Shown one piece after another: positions 9,701 to 16,559 of a DNA stretch of 64,000 nt. A program made the translations under genes and the position numbers. The stretch's first letter is position 1. Each line of letters starts with the position of its first letter. The notes beneath the pieces are model-generated. The model was given only the letters and a program-made list of their open reading frames with translations, had not been told where the DNA came from and ran no database searches. The stretch covers positions 186,001 to 250,000 of the forward strand of contig NZ_NWTG01000004.1 of assembly GCF_002532045.1 (NCBI RefSeq), given 5' to 3'. The stretch is from Bradyrhizobium sp. C9 (GTDB lineage: Bacteria; Pseudomonadota; Alphaproteobacteria; Rhizobiales; Xanthobacteraceae).

Positions 9701-11094
9701 AGGATGGCCTTGCGCGTTGCGAGCGGCAGGGCGCTTGGGTCGCCACCCTCGAAGAGCACTTCGGGCGCAACCCTCAGAACGCGTTCACGGATGCGCTCGT
9801 CAAGGATGGCAAGCCAAGGAAGCACCGGTCGCATGGTTGGCACGATTACTTCCACGCCGTATTGTTCCCGAAAAAGGAGGGCTTCAATTTCACGGCGTGA
9901 GGCTGATCGCTCAAGCAGGCAAGACAGCCACTCGGCTGTTAGGAATTCCCGAACTGAGCGGTGGTGAAACCGGACAGTTCCATAGATCGCTTCGTCGAAT
10001 ATAGGCCGCGAGAGAAGCGTTTGCTGGTCGACGTCGTCCCAATCGGGCAGGACCAGCTGAACGGCGATGCCCCTGCTGTTATGAGACCCGTCCGGCACCT
10101 GGATGGTTGGCTCCTTTCCCAAAATCGACGCCGCAGCAAGCAACCTCGCTCCCTTACGTGCACGCTTCGCCGCGAGCGGCCGGGCCTCACGATGATTCTG
10201 GTCGCGCTCCTCTAGCCTACGCTGAACACTATTGTGCATCAGCTCGAGGCGGGTACCGATGCGGTGTTCTTTGGTCCAAAACTCGACGAGCTCCTCGAGA
10301 TCTTGCGGTCTCGTCGTAAAGGATTCCGCATCGGCACGTTCGATGTCCTCAAGGAATGCCTGCGTATCGCTCACGCCGCGCCCTAGCGCAAAGGCTTCGA
10401 TCTGGCCCGTTGAGAGATCGTCGAGAGCGACAATTCGAAAACCCGCAGGCGCTTCCTTTTCTTTCGAATCTTCCGTGCCGAGGGCATCCAGATCGAGCAA
10501 ATCCTCTAGCGAGGTGTCGACGGACGGATCGGCCGCAGCGACCTTCGTGGTCTCAGGGGCGATGGGTAGGTGACGCTCGCAAGATTCCAGATCGGTTTTG
10601 GCGCGCCACGCACTTGTGCGTCCCGTCAGAACGATGTGCGCTCGCGTGCTCGCCGCCTGAATGCGACGGCCAAGCTTGCGAACAGCCCGCTCAAAATCCC
10701 CGGGGTTGCGAAGCCGCGCTTCATCGACGGAGTCCAAAAGTAGCCAACCTTCGTCGGTGGAGGACAGCCACTCTTCGAATTCATCGAAGGTGCCGACCTC
10801 AAACGCCTCCTCGAAATCGCCGGGAATGTGTTCGAGCCGTAGAAAGAACGCTTTCTTTCCTTCGGCACGGAGACGATTCGCGGTCTGCCGTATTTCCTCG
10901 GTCTTGCCCGATCCCGCCTCGGACAAGATGACAGTGCGATAGCCTTTCAGAAGATCGTCCCATTGCAGACGAGAGCCAGAGAAGAAAGCTTGGTTCAAGT
11001 CGAAAGCATCGCTCTCGCGCGCATGCTTGGTGAGTTCGTGAAATGTGCGTCCCAACTGGACGAAAGGATATGATGCTTTTGTCATATGACCCAT
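6760..11094 (-). CDS. Very large STAND/NACHT-like NTPase with C-terminal PD-(D/E)XK nuclease, putative defence protein
   Basis: 1444 residues. Walker A EAGSGKTE is at 59-66 and Walker B LLLDSVDEA at 118-126, followed by the arginine-bearing strand HIVLTGRTSAW (154-163). This is the layout of STAND/NACHT P-loop NTPases. Residues about 280-1250 are alpha-helical and repeat-like, suiting a ligand-sensing arm. Near the C-terminus, DKRPDLRF (D1337) and PAELKL (E1352, K1354) plus a following ENQL match the D...ExK active site of PD-(D/E)XK nucleases. Such proteins (Avs and bacterial NACHT systems) sense phage products and then cleave DNA. Here the nuclease is C-terminal instead of N-terminal. The gene stands alone, convergent to small genes, with no methylase or partner beside it. 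A second ATG at 11085 is an equally possible start. Confidence 0.75.
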   Translation of the reverse strand: MGHMTKASYPFVQLGRTFHELTKHARESDAFDLNQAFFSGSRLQWDDLLKGYRTVILSEAGSGKTEEIRQTANRLRAEGKKAFFLRLEHIPGDFEEAFEVGTFDEFEEWLSSTDEGWLLLDSVDEARLRNPGDFERAVRKLGRRIQAASTRAHIVLTGRTSAWRAKTDLESCERHLPIAPETTKVAAADPSVDTSLEDLLDLDALGTEDSKEKEAPAGFRIVALDDLSTGQIEAFALGRGVSDTQAFLEDIERADAESFTTRPQDLEELVEFWTKEHRIGTRLELMHNSVQRRLEERDQNHREARPLAAKRARKGARLLAAASILGKEPTIQVPDGSHNSRGIAVQLVLPDWDDVDQQTLLSRPIFDEAIYGTVRFHHRSVREFLTAEWLSCLLERSASRREIEALLFREQYGVEVIVPTMRPVLPWLAILDERIRERVLRVAPEVLFEGGDPSALPLATRKAILADVCKELASGKSGRSALDYAAVQRFASPELVEDIRAHLKTYAANAEIVSFLIRMVWLGRLGALKGEAKALAISPSTAQYTRTAAIRATREVATPQDLDDLRTSFLNEAPVLNRDWLSELVAAPDPTPETVAWLLEALSKAGSKERFSVDSLTDAVARVVEAAPAELLPSLAEGLNLLLESPPFIERGFCDVSKKNAWLLKAASIAAERLIRERRVEALERPTLGILHKFRAIKDWDDDLRDLKAEFGKLVPAWLELNRAAFWYDVHSLRESIRYTKHERRLTYFWQAATLGAYWEFGVDDFDYAAGAIRAEADQDDKLVALTLAFAIYAKGNRPPMWLDLLSELVRSNSELEERLEELLNPPVSEHDREETKWKKRAAAREKKERDDRAKSREFILSHVEFVRAPQLKTPTDISNAQWYLHEYLREKAERANRWTVGRWRELIPEFGEEVAQAYREGVTTYWRRYRPVLRSEGAPTNSTPIFVIFGLAGLDVEAAETPDWPSNLSKDEVLIACRYAAHELNGFPPWFPKLFEAYPEIVGDFLLNEIRQEVLSEKPDEESHYLLSDVSWSGQWAWEQLAPAILEFLRTNVVRSLFNLGKLLAVVQGSTSVSDEDLAALAQLKAQQATDADVAAIWYAVWVGVDPEQAIPAVATHLASITDAKAQTAFAMTFVTRILGGHRSESTGIRRRHATATHLKELFLLMQRYIREDEDIDRSGGGVYSPGLRDNAQNARNALFSQLKQIPGKEAYVALAEIAAQHPNAPSRPWLASHAQSKAEQDADLTPWSPAQVRDFHEHLDRNPTNHRELANLAIMRLLDLKDDLENGDDSVAKVLQRVQEETEMRNYLAHELRGKAQGRYTITQEEEFADDKRPDLRFHGAGFDAPVPAELKLAERWTGPQLFERLENQLSGDYLRDNRSAHGIFAMVNRTKGRRWQLPSGDLVEFEELLEALRAHWKSIANKHPHVEDITVIGIDLSKRLD

Positions 11095-11162
11095 TTGTAT
11101 CAGAGTTGCGCTAAATATAGGACAGTACAGGTGAAGGCCGCCATCTTGTTCCAGGCCAACAG

Positions 11163-11290
11163 ATGCGCCCTTTTTCCGCGTGCAATGGATCTGAAGAATA
11201 ACCTTCGATTTTTGGCGTTTTGGTTCCGTGGATGCGTGGGCGGGAGCCGTCGCTTGTCCGGCTTTGCAGACCGTATCCCAGCCGGCTGGG
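11163..11290 (-). pseudogene. Decayed copy of the tRNA-Arg 5' end, spacer and tRNA-Cys module
   Basis: This stretch aligns by eye with 16628-16758: ATGCGCCCTTT, then GATCTGAAGAAT, CTTCGATTTTGGCG, TTGG-TTCC and TTTGCAGACCG occur in the same order and spacing. The Cys-type anticodon loop (CTGCAAA on the minus strand) survives, but the T stem-loop no longer folds and the acceptor is broken. It lies between the divergent NTPase and HD genes, outside the working array. Confidence 0.65.
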
Positions 11291-11387
11291 TCGCCATAAA
11301 CATGGGGGGGCCTGGCGACGAAGCGTCCAGGTCTTTGGCCCGCGAATATCTGGCCGCCCAGCGGCAGCAGCGGGCATCGGAGGAAAT

Positions 11388-11927
11388 ATGAACTTGATCG
11401 AAAAGGCCCGCGAGTTCGCGCGGGAAAAACACGCGCAACAAAAACGGAACTACACCGGCGAACCGTACTTCCTTCACCTCGAGGAAGTCGCCAGTATCGT
11501 GGAGCGCGCCGGCTTGTCAGAGACCGCGATCGCGGCTGCCTGGCTGCATGACACCGTCGAGGACACCGACGCCACCCTGCCCGAAATCTGCGCGAAGTTC
11601 GGCTCGGCCGTCGCGCTGATGGTGCTCGACCTCACGGACACGCCGCCGGGGTATGGCTTGAACCGGGCGAGCCGAGGAGAAATTGACCGGCGCCGCCTCG
11701 CCGCGGCAAGCCCGGAAACGCAGGGGGTCAAATGCGCCGACCTCATCAGCAATACGTCGTCGATCGCGAAGCATGACCCCGGATTCGCGACCAAGTATCT
11801 GCCGGAGAAGCGCGCCACGCTCGAGATCCTGACAAAGGCGCCGGCGCCGCTGCTCGAACAAGCATGGGCTTCGCTGCGCGCGGCCGAAGGTGAATTGGCA
11901 GGAGCGGTAGGAATCGAACCCACGTAA
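11388..11927 (+). CDS. HD-domain phosphohydrolase, probable small (p)ppGpp hydrolase
   Basis: 179 residues from the ATG at 11388, preceded by GGAGGAAAT. The motifs are those of the RelA/SpoT/MESH1 hydrolase domain: FLHLEEVA (first His), AWLHDTVEDT (HD and ED) and VKCADLISN near residue 121. There is no synthetase domain, so it resembles stand-alone hydrolases that clear the alarmone (p)ppGpp. A phage could use it to hold down the stringent response during infection, in line with the translation genes next door. Its last 32 bases run antisense over the first tRNA of the array (11896-11969), so the C-terminal tail AVGIEPT is read from the tRNA complement. Confidence 0.8.
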   Translation: MNLIEKAREFAREKHAQQKRNYTGEPYFLHLEEVASIVERAGLSETAIAAAWLHDTVEDTDATLPEICAKFGSAVALMVLDLTDTPPGYGLNRASRGEIDRRRLAAASPETQGVKCADLISNTSSIAKHDPGFATKYLPEKRATLEILTKAPAPLLEQAWASLRAAEGELAGAVGIEPT

Positions 11928-11969
11928 CCGGTGTTGGAAGCCGGTGCCTTACCACTAGACGACACTCCC
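11896..11969 (-). tRNA. tRNA with anticodon CCA (Trp) or, less likely, TCC (Gly)
   Basis: Acceptor GGGAGTG/CGCTCCT, discriminator G, T arm GTGGG/CCTAC. With normal geometry the anticodon stem is CCGGC/ACCGG and the loop TTCCAAC gives CCA (Trp) with one C-A mismatch at the loop base. G73 also fits Trp. Reading TCC would need a nine-base loop. It would be the only Trp tRNA of the set. Confidence 0.75.
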
Positions 11970-11974
11970 ATATT

Positions 11975-12051
11975 TGGTCCCTGGGGCCAGATTCGAACTG
12001 GCGATCACCGGTCCACAGCCGATCGCTTTGGGCCTCTAAGCTACCGCAGGG
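11975..12051 (-). tRNA. tRNA-His(GTG)
   Basis: Anticodon stem ATCGG/CCGGT with loop CTGTGGA; D stem GCTT/AAGC; T arm GCCAG TTCGAAT CTGGC. The acceptor is CCCTGCG against CCCAGGG with one mismatch. The 5' end lies only a few bases from the start of the divergent gene at 12056. The extra G-1 expected for His cannot be judged. Confidence 0.8.
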
Positions 12052-12055
12052 GAAA

Positions 12056-12567
12056 ATGAACACAGCAACCGCGTCGACCGCATCGACATACGAGCGCTAC
12101 AAGACGGCGCGCCTATCCGGCATGTTCTCGGCGCCGGCAAGCCGCTCGATCGGCGTCTCTACTACCCGAGGCTATCGTCTCGAGGAGCGGCTGAGGACCG
12201 AGCTGCCTGCCGATCGGTATGAGGCGTTGATGTCGCCCGCGGCTCGAAGGCATCGCCGCCAACTGTCCCGACCACAGGCACCGACTTGCTTGTGCAAGCC
12301 GGCGGACGATTTCGCCGATGCGAAATCAAATCGTCAACAGCGTCACCGCCATCTGTCATCACGGGCCGCACCCTTGCCCGGAAAACGGAAGGTCAGATGC
12401 GCAAGGCCGAGTATATCGGCGGCACGGTGGACGTTTTCATTTTGGTCGATCTGACAGTGGAGAACCTGTTTATCGTTCCGTCCGATCGCGTCGACGGCGT
12501 TAGGGAGTTTACCCTGACAGAAGGGTCTGATGCATGGGATTTCAAAGATCGGTTCGATCTGATTTAG
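12056..12567 (+). pseudogene. PD-(D/E)XK-type small nuclease, split by a frameshift
   Basis: The 5' part reads from ATG 12056 (MNTATASTASTYERYK...RTELPADRYEALM); the 3' part reads one frame back from about 12223 to the stop at 12567. The second part contains GTDLLVQAGG then RCEIKSS, a D...ExK catalytic pattern, followed by VDVFILVDLTVENLFIVPS, typical of intron-associated or Holliday-type nucleases. Neither frame alone makes a sensible product, because the first turns basic and repetitive after residue 60. A single -1 shift near 12222-12235 restores one protein of about 170 residues. It is therefore a decayed gene, a recoded gene or a sequence error. The gene begins right beside the tRNA-His 5' end and its stop lies inside a tRNA remnant, consistent with a mobile endonuclease of tRNA arrays. 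Confidence 0.6.
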
Positions 12568-12592
12568 CGTCCTACCATTGAACCAAAGCGGC
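12561..12592 (-). pseudogene. 5'-half tRNA remnant
   Basis: On the minus strand the sequence gives an acceptor-like GCCGCTT, TG, then a D arm GTTC AATGGTA GGAC and GCTAAA. It stops being tRNA-like at the anticodon arm; no matching T arm or 3' acceptor follows. It contains the stop codon of the plus-strand nuclease gene. Confidence 0.55.
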
Positions 12593-12608
12593 AATGCGCA
12601 AAGAAGGA

Positions 12609-12839
12609 TCAGTGTGCTGGAATGTGAAGCGCTGCATACGCGAACCAAGCCGCAGCAGCCGAGGCAAGAGCCGATATTGCAGCCAGGGCTGTCGAGATGA
12701 GCGCATAGCGTGGGAGCTTGCTGGTTGCGACTAGCGCGTCATACTCAGCGATCGCTCGAATGATCTCCGCTTCGCTTGTCCCTCCTGCACTGCGGCTGCG
12801 ATGGAGAAGGTCGACAAGCCGCTCTCGGTCTTTCGACAT
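12609..12839 (-). CDS. Small C-terminally membrane-anchored protein
   Basis: 76 residues; TGGAG lies about 10 bases before the ATG at 12839. A charged helical N-terminal part (MSKDRERLVDLLHRSR, then EAEIIRAIAEYDAL) is followed by one long hydrophobic segment (about 45-72). Topology suggests a bitopic inner-membrane protein. No family recognised. It is on the same strand as the tRNAs and could share their transcript. Confidence 0.6.
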   Translation of the reverse strand: MSKDRERLVDLLHRSRSAGGTSEAEIIRAIAEYDALVATSKLPRYALISTALAAISALASAAAAWFAYAALHIPAH

Positions 12840-12854
12840 GACCAGAACTCCATC

Positions 12855-13325
12855 TTAGCCGACGAGATCGCCAATCAGCTGAAGCGCAAAGCCGACGAAT
12901 AGAAAAAACACCCCACGCTTTTGATAGTAGAAGCGCTGGATCGCTGAGCCATTTTCAAGATAGGGGCCAGACGCTTCCGGCATGATAAGCTCGCGCATTG
13001 CGACAGATGGCAAGTTGTCGGGTCGAGTCTCACGATAGTGATCGAGCGCAGAATCAATCTCTTCCAGCAAAAATAGTCGCAGCACGCCCGCAATATCGAA
13101 CAGCAACCCCGACGCAGTCAAAACATGGCCGGCATTGAAAAATAAGCTTAGCGGCAGCAGGAGTACTGCCACCGAGATGATAATTTGAATGATGCCGCGG
13201 ATGGTCCGGAACGCGGACAACTCATCGCCTGCAATTTTACAGAGGACGGGATCAATAGCTTTCGTCCAAATCCAATTTCCCAACCGTGCAATTAGAGAAT
13301 TCTCCCATTCGTACCCGCTAAGCAT
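12855..13325 (-). CDS. Unknown membrane protein
   Basis: 156 residues from the ATG at 13325. The open frame continues upstream, but that part reads through two tRNA genes and is not coding. Residues about 45-90 contain two hydrophobic stretches (GIIQIIISVAVLLLPLSLFF; GLLFDIAGVLRLFLL), and a third lies at the C-terminus (GVFFLFVGFALQLIG). A charged cytoplasmic-type segment lies between. No domain recognised. Confidence 0.65.
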   Translation of the reverse strand: MLSGYEWENSLIARLGNWIWTKAIDPVLCKIAGDELSAFRTIRGIIQIIISVAVLLLPLSLFFNAGHVLTASGLLFDIAGVLRLFLLEEIDSALDHYRETRPDNLPSVAMRELIMPEASGPYLENGSAIQRFYYQKRGVFFLFVGFALQLIGDLVG

Positions 13326-13405
13326 GAAAAGCCTCCCATTTCGAAAACGCGGACATACTGCACGAGTTTCAACCCGTGAGACAATACAACCCGGGGGTCG
13401 ACACT

Positions 13406-13480
13406 TGGTCGCGGGTACGGGGGTCGAACCCGCCAGTCCAGGCTTATGAGAGCCGGCCCCTTCGCTACCGAGGCCCCGCG
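13406..13480 (-). tRNA. tRNA with anticodon CAT (Met or Ile2), poorly paired anticodon stem
   Basis: Acceptor CGCGGGG against ACCCGCG (six pairs), discriminator A; T arm GCGGG TTCGACC CCCGT; loop CTCATAA. The anticodon stem is weak (one C-C mismatch) and the D arm irregular, so function is uncertain. C1-G72 is paired, unlike the initiator tRNA at 20598. Confidence 0.7.
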
Positions 13481-13487
13481 AGTAACA

Positions 13488-13563
13488 TGGCAGGCGCGAC
13501 AGGACTCGAACCTGTGGTCTCGGAATCAAAATCCGATGCCTTGGCCAGCTTGGCTACGCGCCC
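13488..13563 (-). tRNA. tRNA-Gln(TTG)
   Basis: Acceptor GGGCGCG/CGCGCCT, discriminator G; anticodon stem TCGGA/TCCGA with loop TTTTGAT; T arm ACAGG TTCGAGT CCTGT; CCA encoded. Clean cloverleaf. Confidence 0.9.
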
Positions 13564-13654
13564 AGAAGGGAATAGCCGATGAACGAAGAACGTGCTTCAG
13601 CGACAAGCCTGGCGCAGGTTATTGCCTAGCGCCGCGTCGCACCCCTGCTCGGCG

Positions 13655-14101
13655 CTACTCGCTCTTGGCTTTTGCCAAGCAATCGTCGCCGGCTGAAAGC
13701 TGCTCGATCTCCACGAAAGCCACCGTGCTGATAACGGCCGCGGGCAGCACAACCAAGTTTTCGGCGTCTCGTACCGCAGTTGAGTTACCAAACGGGACCA
13801 AAAAAGGCTGGATCGATCCGACGATCAAATGGTGATCCGCGGTGCGAAAATACGTTCTCGAGCACATGAACGCCCCGCTCCCACTGCCGTTCGAATACCT
13901 CGCATGGATCTTAAATCCGTTTGGGATCGGCGTGATAAGGGTATGAATATCTTGATGACTTCCGATCACTGAAGCATGGTCGAGCATAGGGCTGTTGTGC
14001 GTGAACGGCGCAACAACACTGTCAGCCCTGGCCTCGCCCAGTCCCAGGAACGCCACTGCAAGTGTTCCAATTGCTGAGGTCAATCTCGAAGGATGTCTCA
14101 T
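13655..14101 (-). CDS. Unknown secreted protein
   Basis: 148 residues from the ATG at 14101, which yields a good signal peptide (basic MRHPSRLTS, hydrophobic core, GEARA cleavage near residue 27). Longer starts upstream run across tRNA-Glu and are rejected. The mature part is small and beta-rich (IPNGFKIHARYSNGSGSGAF, HLIVGSIQPFLVPFG) with two cysteines (MCSRTYF, GDDCLAK) that may pair. No family recognised; no strong ribosome site seen. Confidence 0.55.
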   Translation of the reverse strand: MRHPSRLTSAIGTLAVAFLGLGEARADSVVAPFTHNSPMLDHASVIGSHQDIHTLITPIPNGFKIHARYSNGSGSGAFMCSRTYFRTADHHLIVGSIQPFLVPFGNSTAVRDAENLVVLPAAVISTVAFVEIEQLSAGDDCLAKAKSE

Positions 14102-14196
14102 GAGAGTGCTAACCCAATATCGGGAGAAAGATACTACCCCAGATTGAAGCTCAAGCTCCATTCCGTCAACCCGAAAGTCGAGGGCCAAGCTGGACA

Positions 14197-14271
14197 TGGC
14201 GCTCCCTACGGGAGTCGAACCCGTTTCCTCACCTTGAAAGGGTGATATCCTGACCGGTAGACGAAGGGAGC
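14197..14271 (-). tRNA. tRNA-Glu(TTC)
   Basis: Acceptor GCTCCCT/AGGGAGC, discriminator G; anticodon stem TCACC/GGTGA with loop CTTTCAA; T arm ACGGG TTCGACT CCCGT; CCA encoded. Confidence 0.92.
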
Positions 14272-14273
14272 AG

Positions 14274-14510
14274 ATGAAGATGTCGATCGACGAACTCGCC
14301 GCAGCAAAGGAGGCGGCCAGAGCCGAATTCGAGGCCGCCTGCCGATCGCAGACGATCACCGAGGCGGAATTCAATCCGATCCGGGAACGGTACATCGCGG
14401 CGATGCGCCAGCACCACGACGCCTGCGCGCCGCTCTGGCAAGGCAATCCGATCGAGCTGGCGCCCGAGGTCTATGCCGGCCGCCCCATTCCAGTTTATGG
14501 CGCGGGCTAG
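14274..14510 (+). CDS. Small helical protein ending inside a tRNA gene
   Basis: 78 residues from ATG 14274 (or 72 from the in-frame ATG at 14280). The first 45 residues form a charged helix (IDELAAAKEAARAEFEAACR), then a short tail. The last 13 bases overlap the antisense 3' end of tRNA-Gly at 14498. The start lies three bases from the tRNA-Glu 5' end, so any ribosome site (GGGAGC) is shared with that gene. Unknown function. Confidence 0.5.
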   Translation: MKMSIDELAAAKEAARAEFEAACRSQTITEAEFNPIRERYIAAMRQHHDACAPLWQGNPIELAPEVYAGRPIPVYGAG

Positions 14511-14572
14511 GAGAATCGAACTCCTACCTCCTGGGTGGAAGCCAGGCGCGCACCCCAGTACGCCAAGCCCGC
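14498..14572 (-). tRNA. tRNA-Gly(TCC)
   Basis: Acceptor GCGGGCT/AGCCCGC; anticodon stem CCTGG/CCAGG with loop CTTCCAC; T arm TAGGAG/CTCCTA around TTCGATT; CCA encoded. Confidence 0.9.
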
Positions 14573-14676
14573 AAAGAAAAACGTGGAGAGAGCTCGAATT
14601 CGGCTCAAGATTTGCCGGCGTAGCGGTTAGCCTAGTCCCCTATCGGCGCGTGTATCGCTGTAAGGGGAGTTTTTGT

Positions 14677-14838
14677 ATGAAGTACGTTCTACTCGCGATT
14701 CTGGTGGCGGCTGCCGCCACGCTCTACGTGGTCATCAGCAAGGGCGCTAAGCGGTCGTTTACCGAGGACTGGTTTGCAGCGACGTTCTGGGCGACGGTTG
14801 GTGCAGGATTGCTCGCCGCCTTTTTTCTGTTCGCGTAG
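14677..14838 (+). CDS. Two-span membrane peptide
   Basis: 53 residues from ATG 14677 with AAGGGGAG as ribosome site. Hydrophobic segments at residues 2-20 and 36-53, separated by a short polar stretch (SKGAKRSFTEDW). One of several very small membrane proteins placed on the plus strand between the tRNAs. No family recognised. Confidence 0.6.
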   Translation: MKYVLLAILVAAAATLYVVISKGAKRSFTEDWFAATFWATVGAGLLAAFFLFA

Positions 14839-14899
14839 TCGATTGGCGAAGACGAGAGCCTGGTAATCCGCTTTTGACCAAAGCCCGCGCGGAGTGAAG

Positions 14900-15307
14900 A
14901 TGAAGGCGCTCTATTGGCTTTTCGTAGGCGGCATCCTTTGGTTGTTCGCATATGTATTCGTTGATGCGGAGGGGCCCGCTCCACCTCTCCATTGGGAGCC
15001 ATATGCCACCAACAAAGAAAGCGGAAAGCTCGTTTGGGTTTGGGCTGGTCCATATGCTACTCGCGACGAATGCATGTTCAACGCGAGGAAAGATCCGCAG
15101 AATTCCGCATCGAGAGAGCCGCTTGGCTGCTTGTACTTCGGCTATCAGAACCGGTACGTGCAGTGGATCGTCAACTCACTAGTTGCGCCTGGCGATTGGC
15201 GCTGTATCGCCCGCATGACCAAACGCGAGAAATTTGACGACCCGGTCTTTCAGCCGATCCTGCGCGACGGAAACAGCGAGGGCGACGGCTGGAAGTGCGA
15301 TCTTTGA
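14900..15307 (+). CDS. Membrane-anchored extracytoplasmic protein
   Basis: 135 residues from ATG 14900, with CGGAG six bases upstream (a GTG at 14894 overlaps that site and is less likely). The N-terminal segment ALYWLFVGGILWLFAYVFV is a signal anchor. The rest has four cysteines (RDECMFN, PLGCLYF, DWRCIAR, GWKCDL) that could form two disulfides in the periplasm. It ends two bases before tRNA-Ser. No domain recognised. Confidence 0.65.
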   Translation: MKALYWLFVGGILWLFAYVFVDAEGPAPPLHWEPYATNKESGKLVWVWAGPYATRDECMFNARKDPQNSASREPLGCLYFGYQNRYVQWIVNSLVAPGDWRCIARMTKREKFDDPVFQPILRDGNSEGDGWKCDL

Positions 15308-15309
15308 AT

Positions 15310-15396
15310 TGGCGGAGAGGACAGGGATCGAACCTGCGCGTCCCGAAGGACTCGGCGCCTTAGCAAAGCGCTGCCTTACCGCTCGGCCACCTCTCC
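15310..15396 (-). tRNA. tRNA-Ser(GCT)
   Basis: Class II tRNA: acceptor GGAGAGG/CCTCTCC, anticodon loop TTGCTAA, long variable arm with a TCCTTCGGGA hairpin, T loop TTCGATC, discriminator G and CCA. Confidence 0.92.
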
Positions 15397-15448
15397 AAAA
15401 GCTGATACAAGGCTGGCTTTGCAGCCAGCGCGACAAGTCGGATTACCC

Positions 15449-15758
15449 ATGGATGAACTGAAGAAATTCACGAATTGGTGGAGCTTGATGGCGGCCGCAG
15501 GCGTCGCGATCCTCATCGCAGCCATTAACCAACAGAACCCAGCCGGAATGTATTTCAGGGCTGCTGCTCGGCGGCATCGGCGAATGGATCTGCAGGCCGA
15601 CGCGCACTGAAATCGTTCGCGGCGCCGTACCGGGCCAGTTCATCAAACACATCAGCACCCCGTGGAAGCCGAAGCTTCTCGGCATCGTATTCGATCTCGC
15701 CGGTGCCGTGGCGGTTGCGCGCGCAATCTACTTGGTCTCAATGGCCGCCTCGCATTGA
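15449..15758 (+). pseudogene. Small two-span membrane protein gene with a frameshift
   Basis: Starts at ATG 15449 (MDELKKFTNWWSLMAAAGV) and runs in frame to about 15548. The coding character then continues one frame on (SGLLLGGIGEWI, FIKHISTPWKPKLLGIVFD, ending SMAASH) to the TGA at 15756-15758. The original frame turns into a basic shadow sequence and stops at 15610. A single indel between 15545 and 15562 explains this. The restored product of about 102 residues would have three hydrophobic segments. Decay and sequence error cannot be told apart here. Confidence 0.65.
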
Positions 15759-15763
15759 CCGCG

Positions 15764-15840
15764 TGGCGATCGCCGCCGGAGTCGAACCGGCAACCTCCGG
15801 GATAGGAGCCCGGCGCTCTGTCCAGTTGAGCTAGGCGACC
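15764..15840 (-). tRNA. tRNA-Arg(CCT)
   Basis: Acceptor GGTCGCC/GGCGATC (one G-T), discriminator G; anticodon stem CCGGG/CCCGG with loop CTCCTAT; T arm GCCGG TTCGACT CCGGC; CCA encoded. Confidence 0.92.
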
Positions 15841-15850
15841 CCGGAGCGCG

Positions 15851-16513
15851 CTAGCCTTCCAATTCGGCGTGATCTCGTTCGGAACCAAGCGTTCGATCGA
15901 TGATCGGGCGGCAAGCCTTCTCGATCGCGTCGACGAACGTTTTCACCCGCACATCAACTCGGTTCGCGTCTTTGATCTCTTGCTGGTAAACTTCGGCCAT
16001 CCCCTCCCACACGTCGCACTCCATGCGCGTCCGCCGGTCCTGCGCATTCGGCCCGATGAATGGTCGGTAGCATAGCTCCTGGGCGGACACGACCACGAAG
16101 GCTCTGGCCTCGCGAGCTGCCTGAAAAAAGTCCGCCGCCTCGACGCCAAATAACGCTATATATCGGGGCCGAAACTTCGCTAGCCTCTCGAACAGATCAT
16201 CGTGATTCTGAACTCTCTTGAGGATCGCGTAAAATGAACCACGAGCGCTGTACGAGGCGTCGTTCTCTCCTTCCCGCCGCGGCATATCCGCATACTCCGA
16301 CCCGAAGGTACCGGAACTGCGGATGATCGAGAATGCCTCCTGAACCTCATAGGCGAGCTCGAGCGCTTGTATTGCGATATCGATCCGTTTCTCCTCAATC
16401 TTCTCCCGCTTCCATCGGTCGAATGTGCGGAAGCCAAAGTATGCAATGCCGATAGTCACGCAGAAGCCGACGATGGTTAGCACATGTGTCCAGCCAAACG
16501 CCCAAGGGTCCAC
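15851..16513 (-). CDS. Membrane-anchored coiled-coil protein
   Basis: 220 residues from the GTG at 16513, chosen because CAGGAGG stands seven bases upstream; the longer frame reads back through tRNA-Arg. One membrane span (about residues 8-30, HVLTIVGFCVTIGIAYFGF) is followed by a basic helix (RWKREKIEEKRIDIAIQALEL) and a mostly helical domain. No enzymatic motif is visible. Bitopic, bulk in the cytoplasm by the positive-inside rule. Unknown function. Confidence 0.7.
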   Translation of the reverse strand: MDPWAFGWTHVLTIVGFCVTIGIAYFGFRTFDRWKREKIEEKRIDIAIQALELAYEVQEAFSIIRSSGTFGSEYADMPRREGENDASYSARGSFYAILKRVQNHDDLFERLAKFRPRYIALFGVEAADFFQAAREARAFVVVSAQELCYRPFIGPNAQDRRTRMECDVWEGMAEVYQQEIKDANRVDVRVKTFVDAIEKACRPIIDRTLGSERDHAELEG

Positions 16514-16559
16514 AGCAACCTCCTGCAATCTGTTGGCGAATCGTCCGAAGCTTACACTG

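Noticed and set aside
11095..11112. GCGCAACTC upstream of the NTPase start as a sixth start-associated repeat
   Set aside because: Only the right arm matches and the inverted repeat is missing; probably chance.
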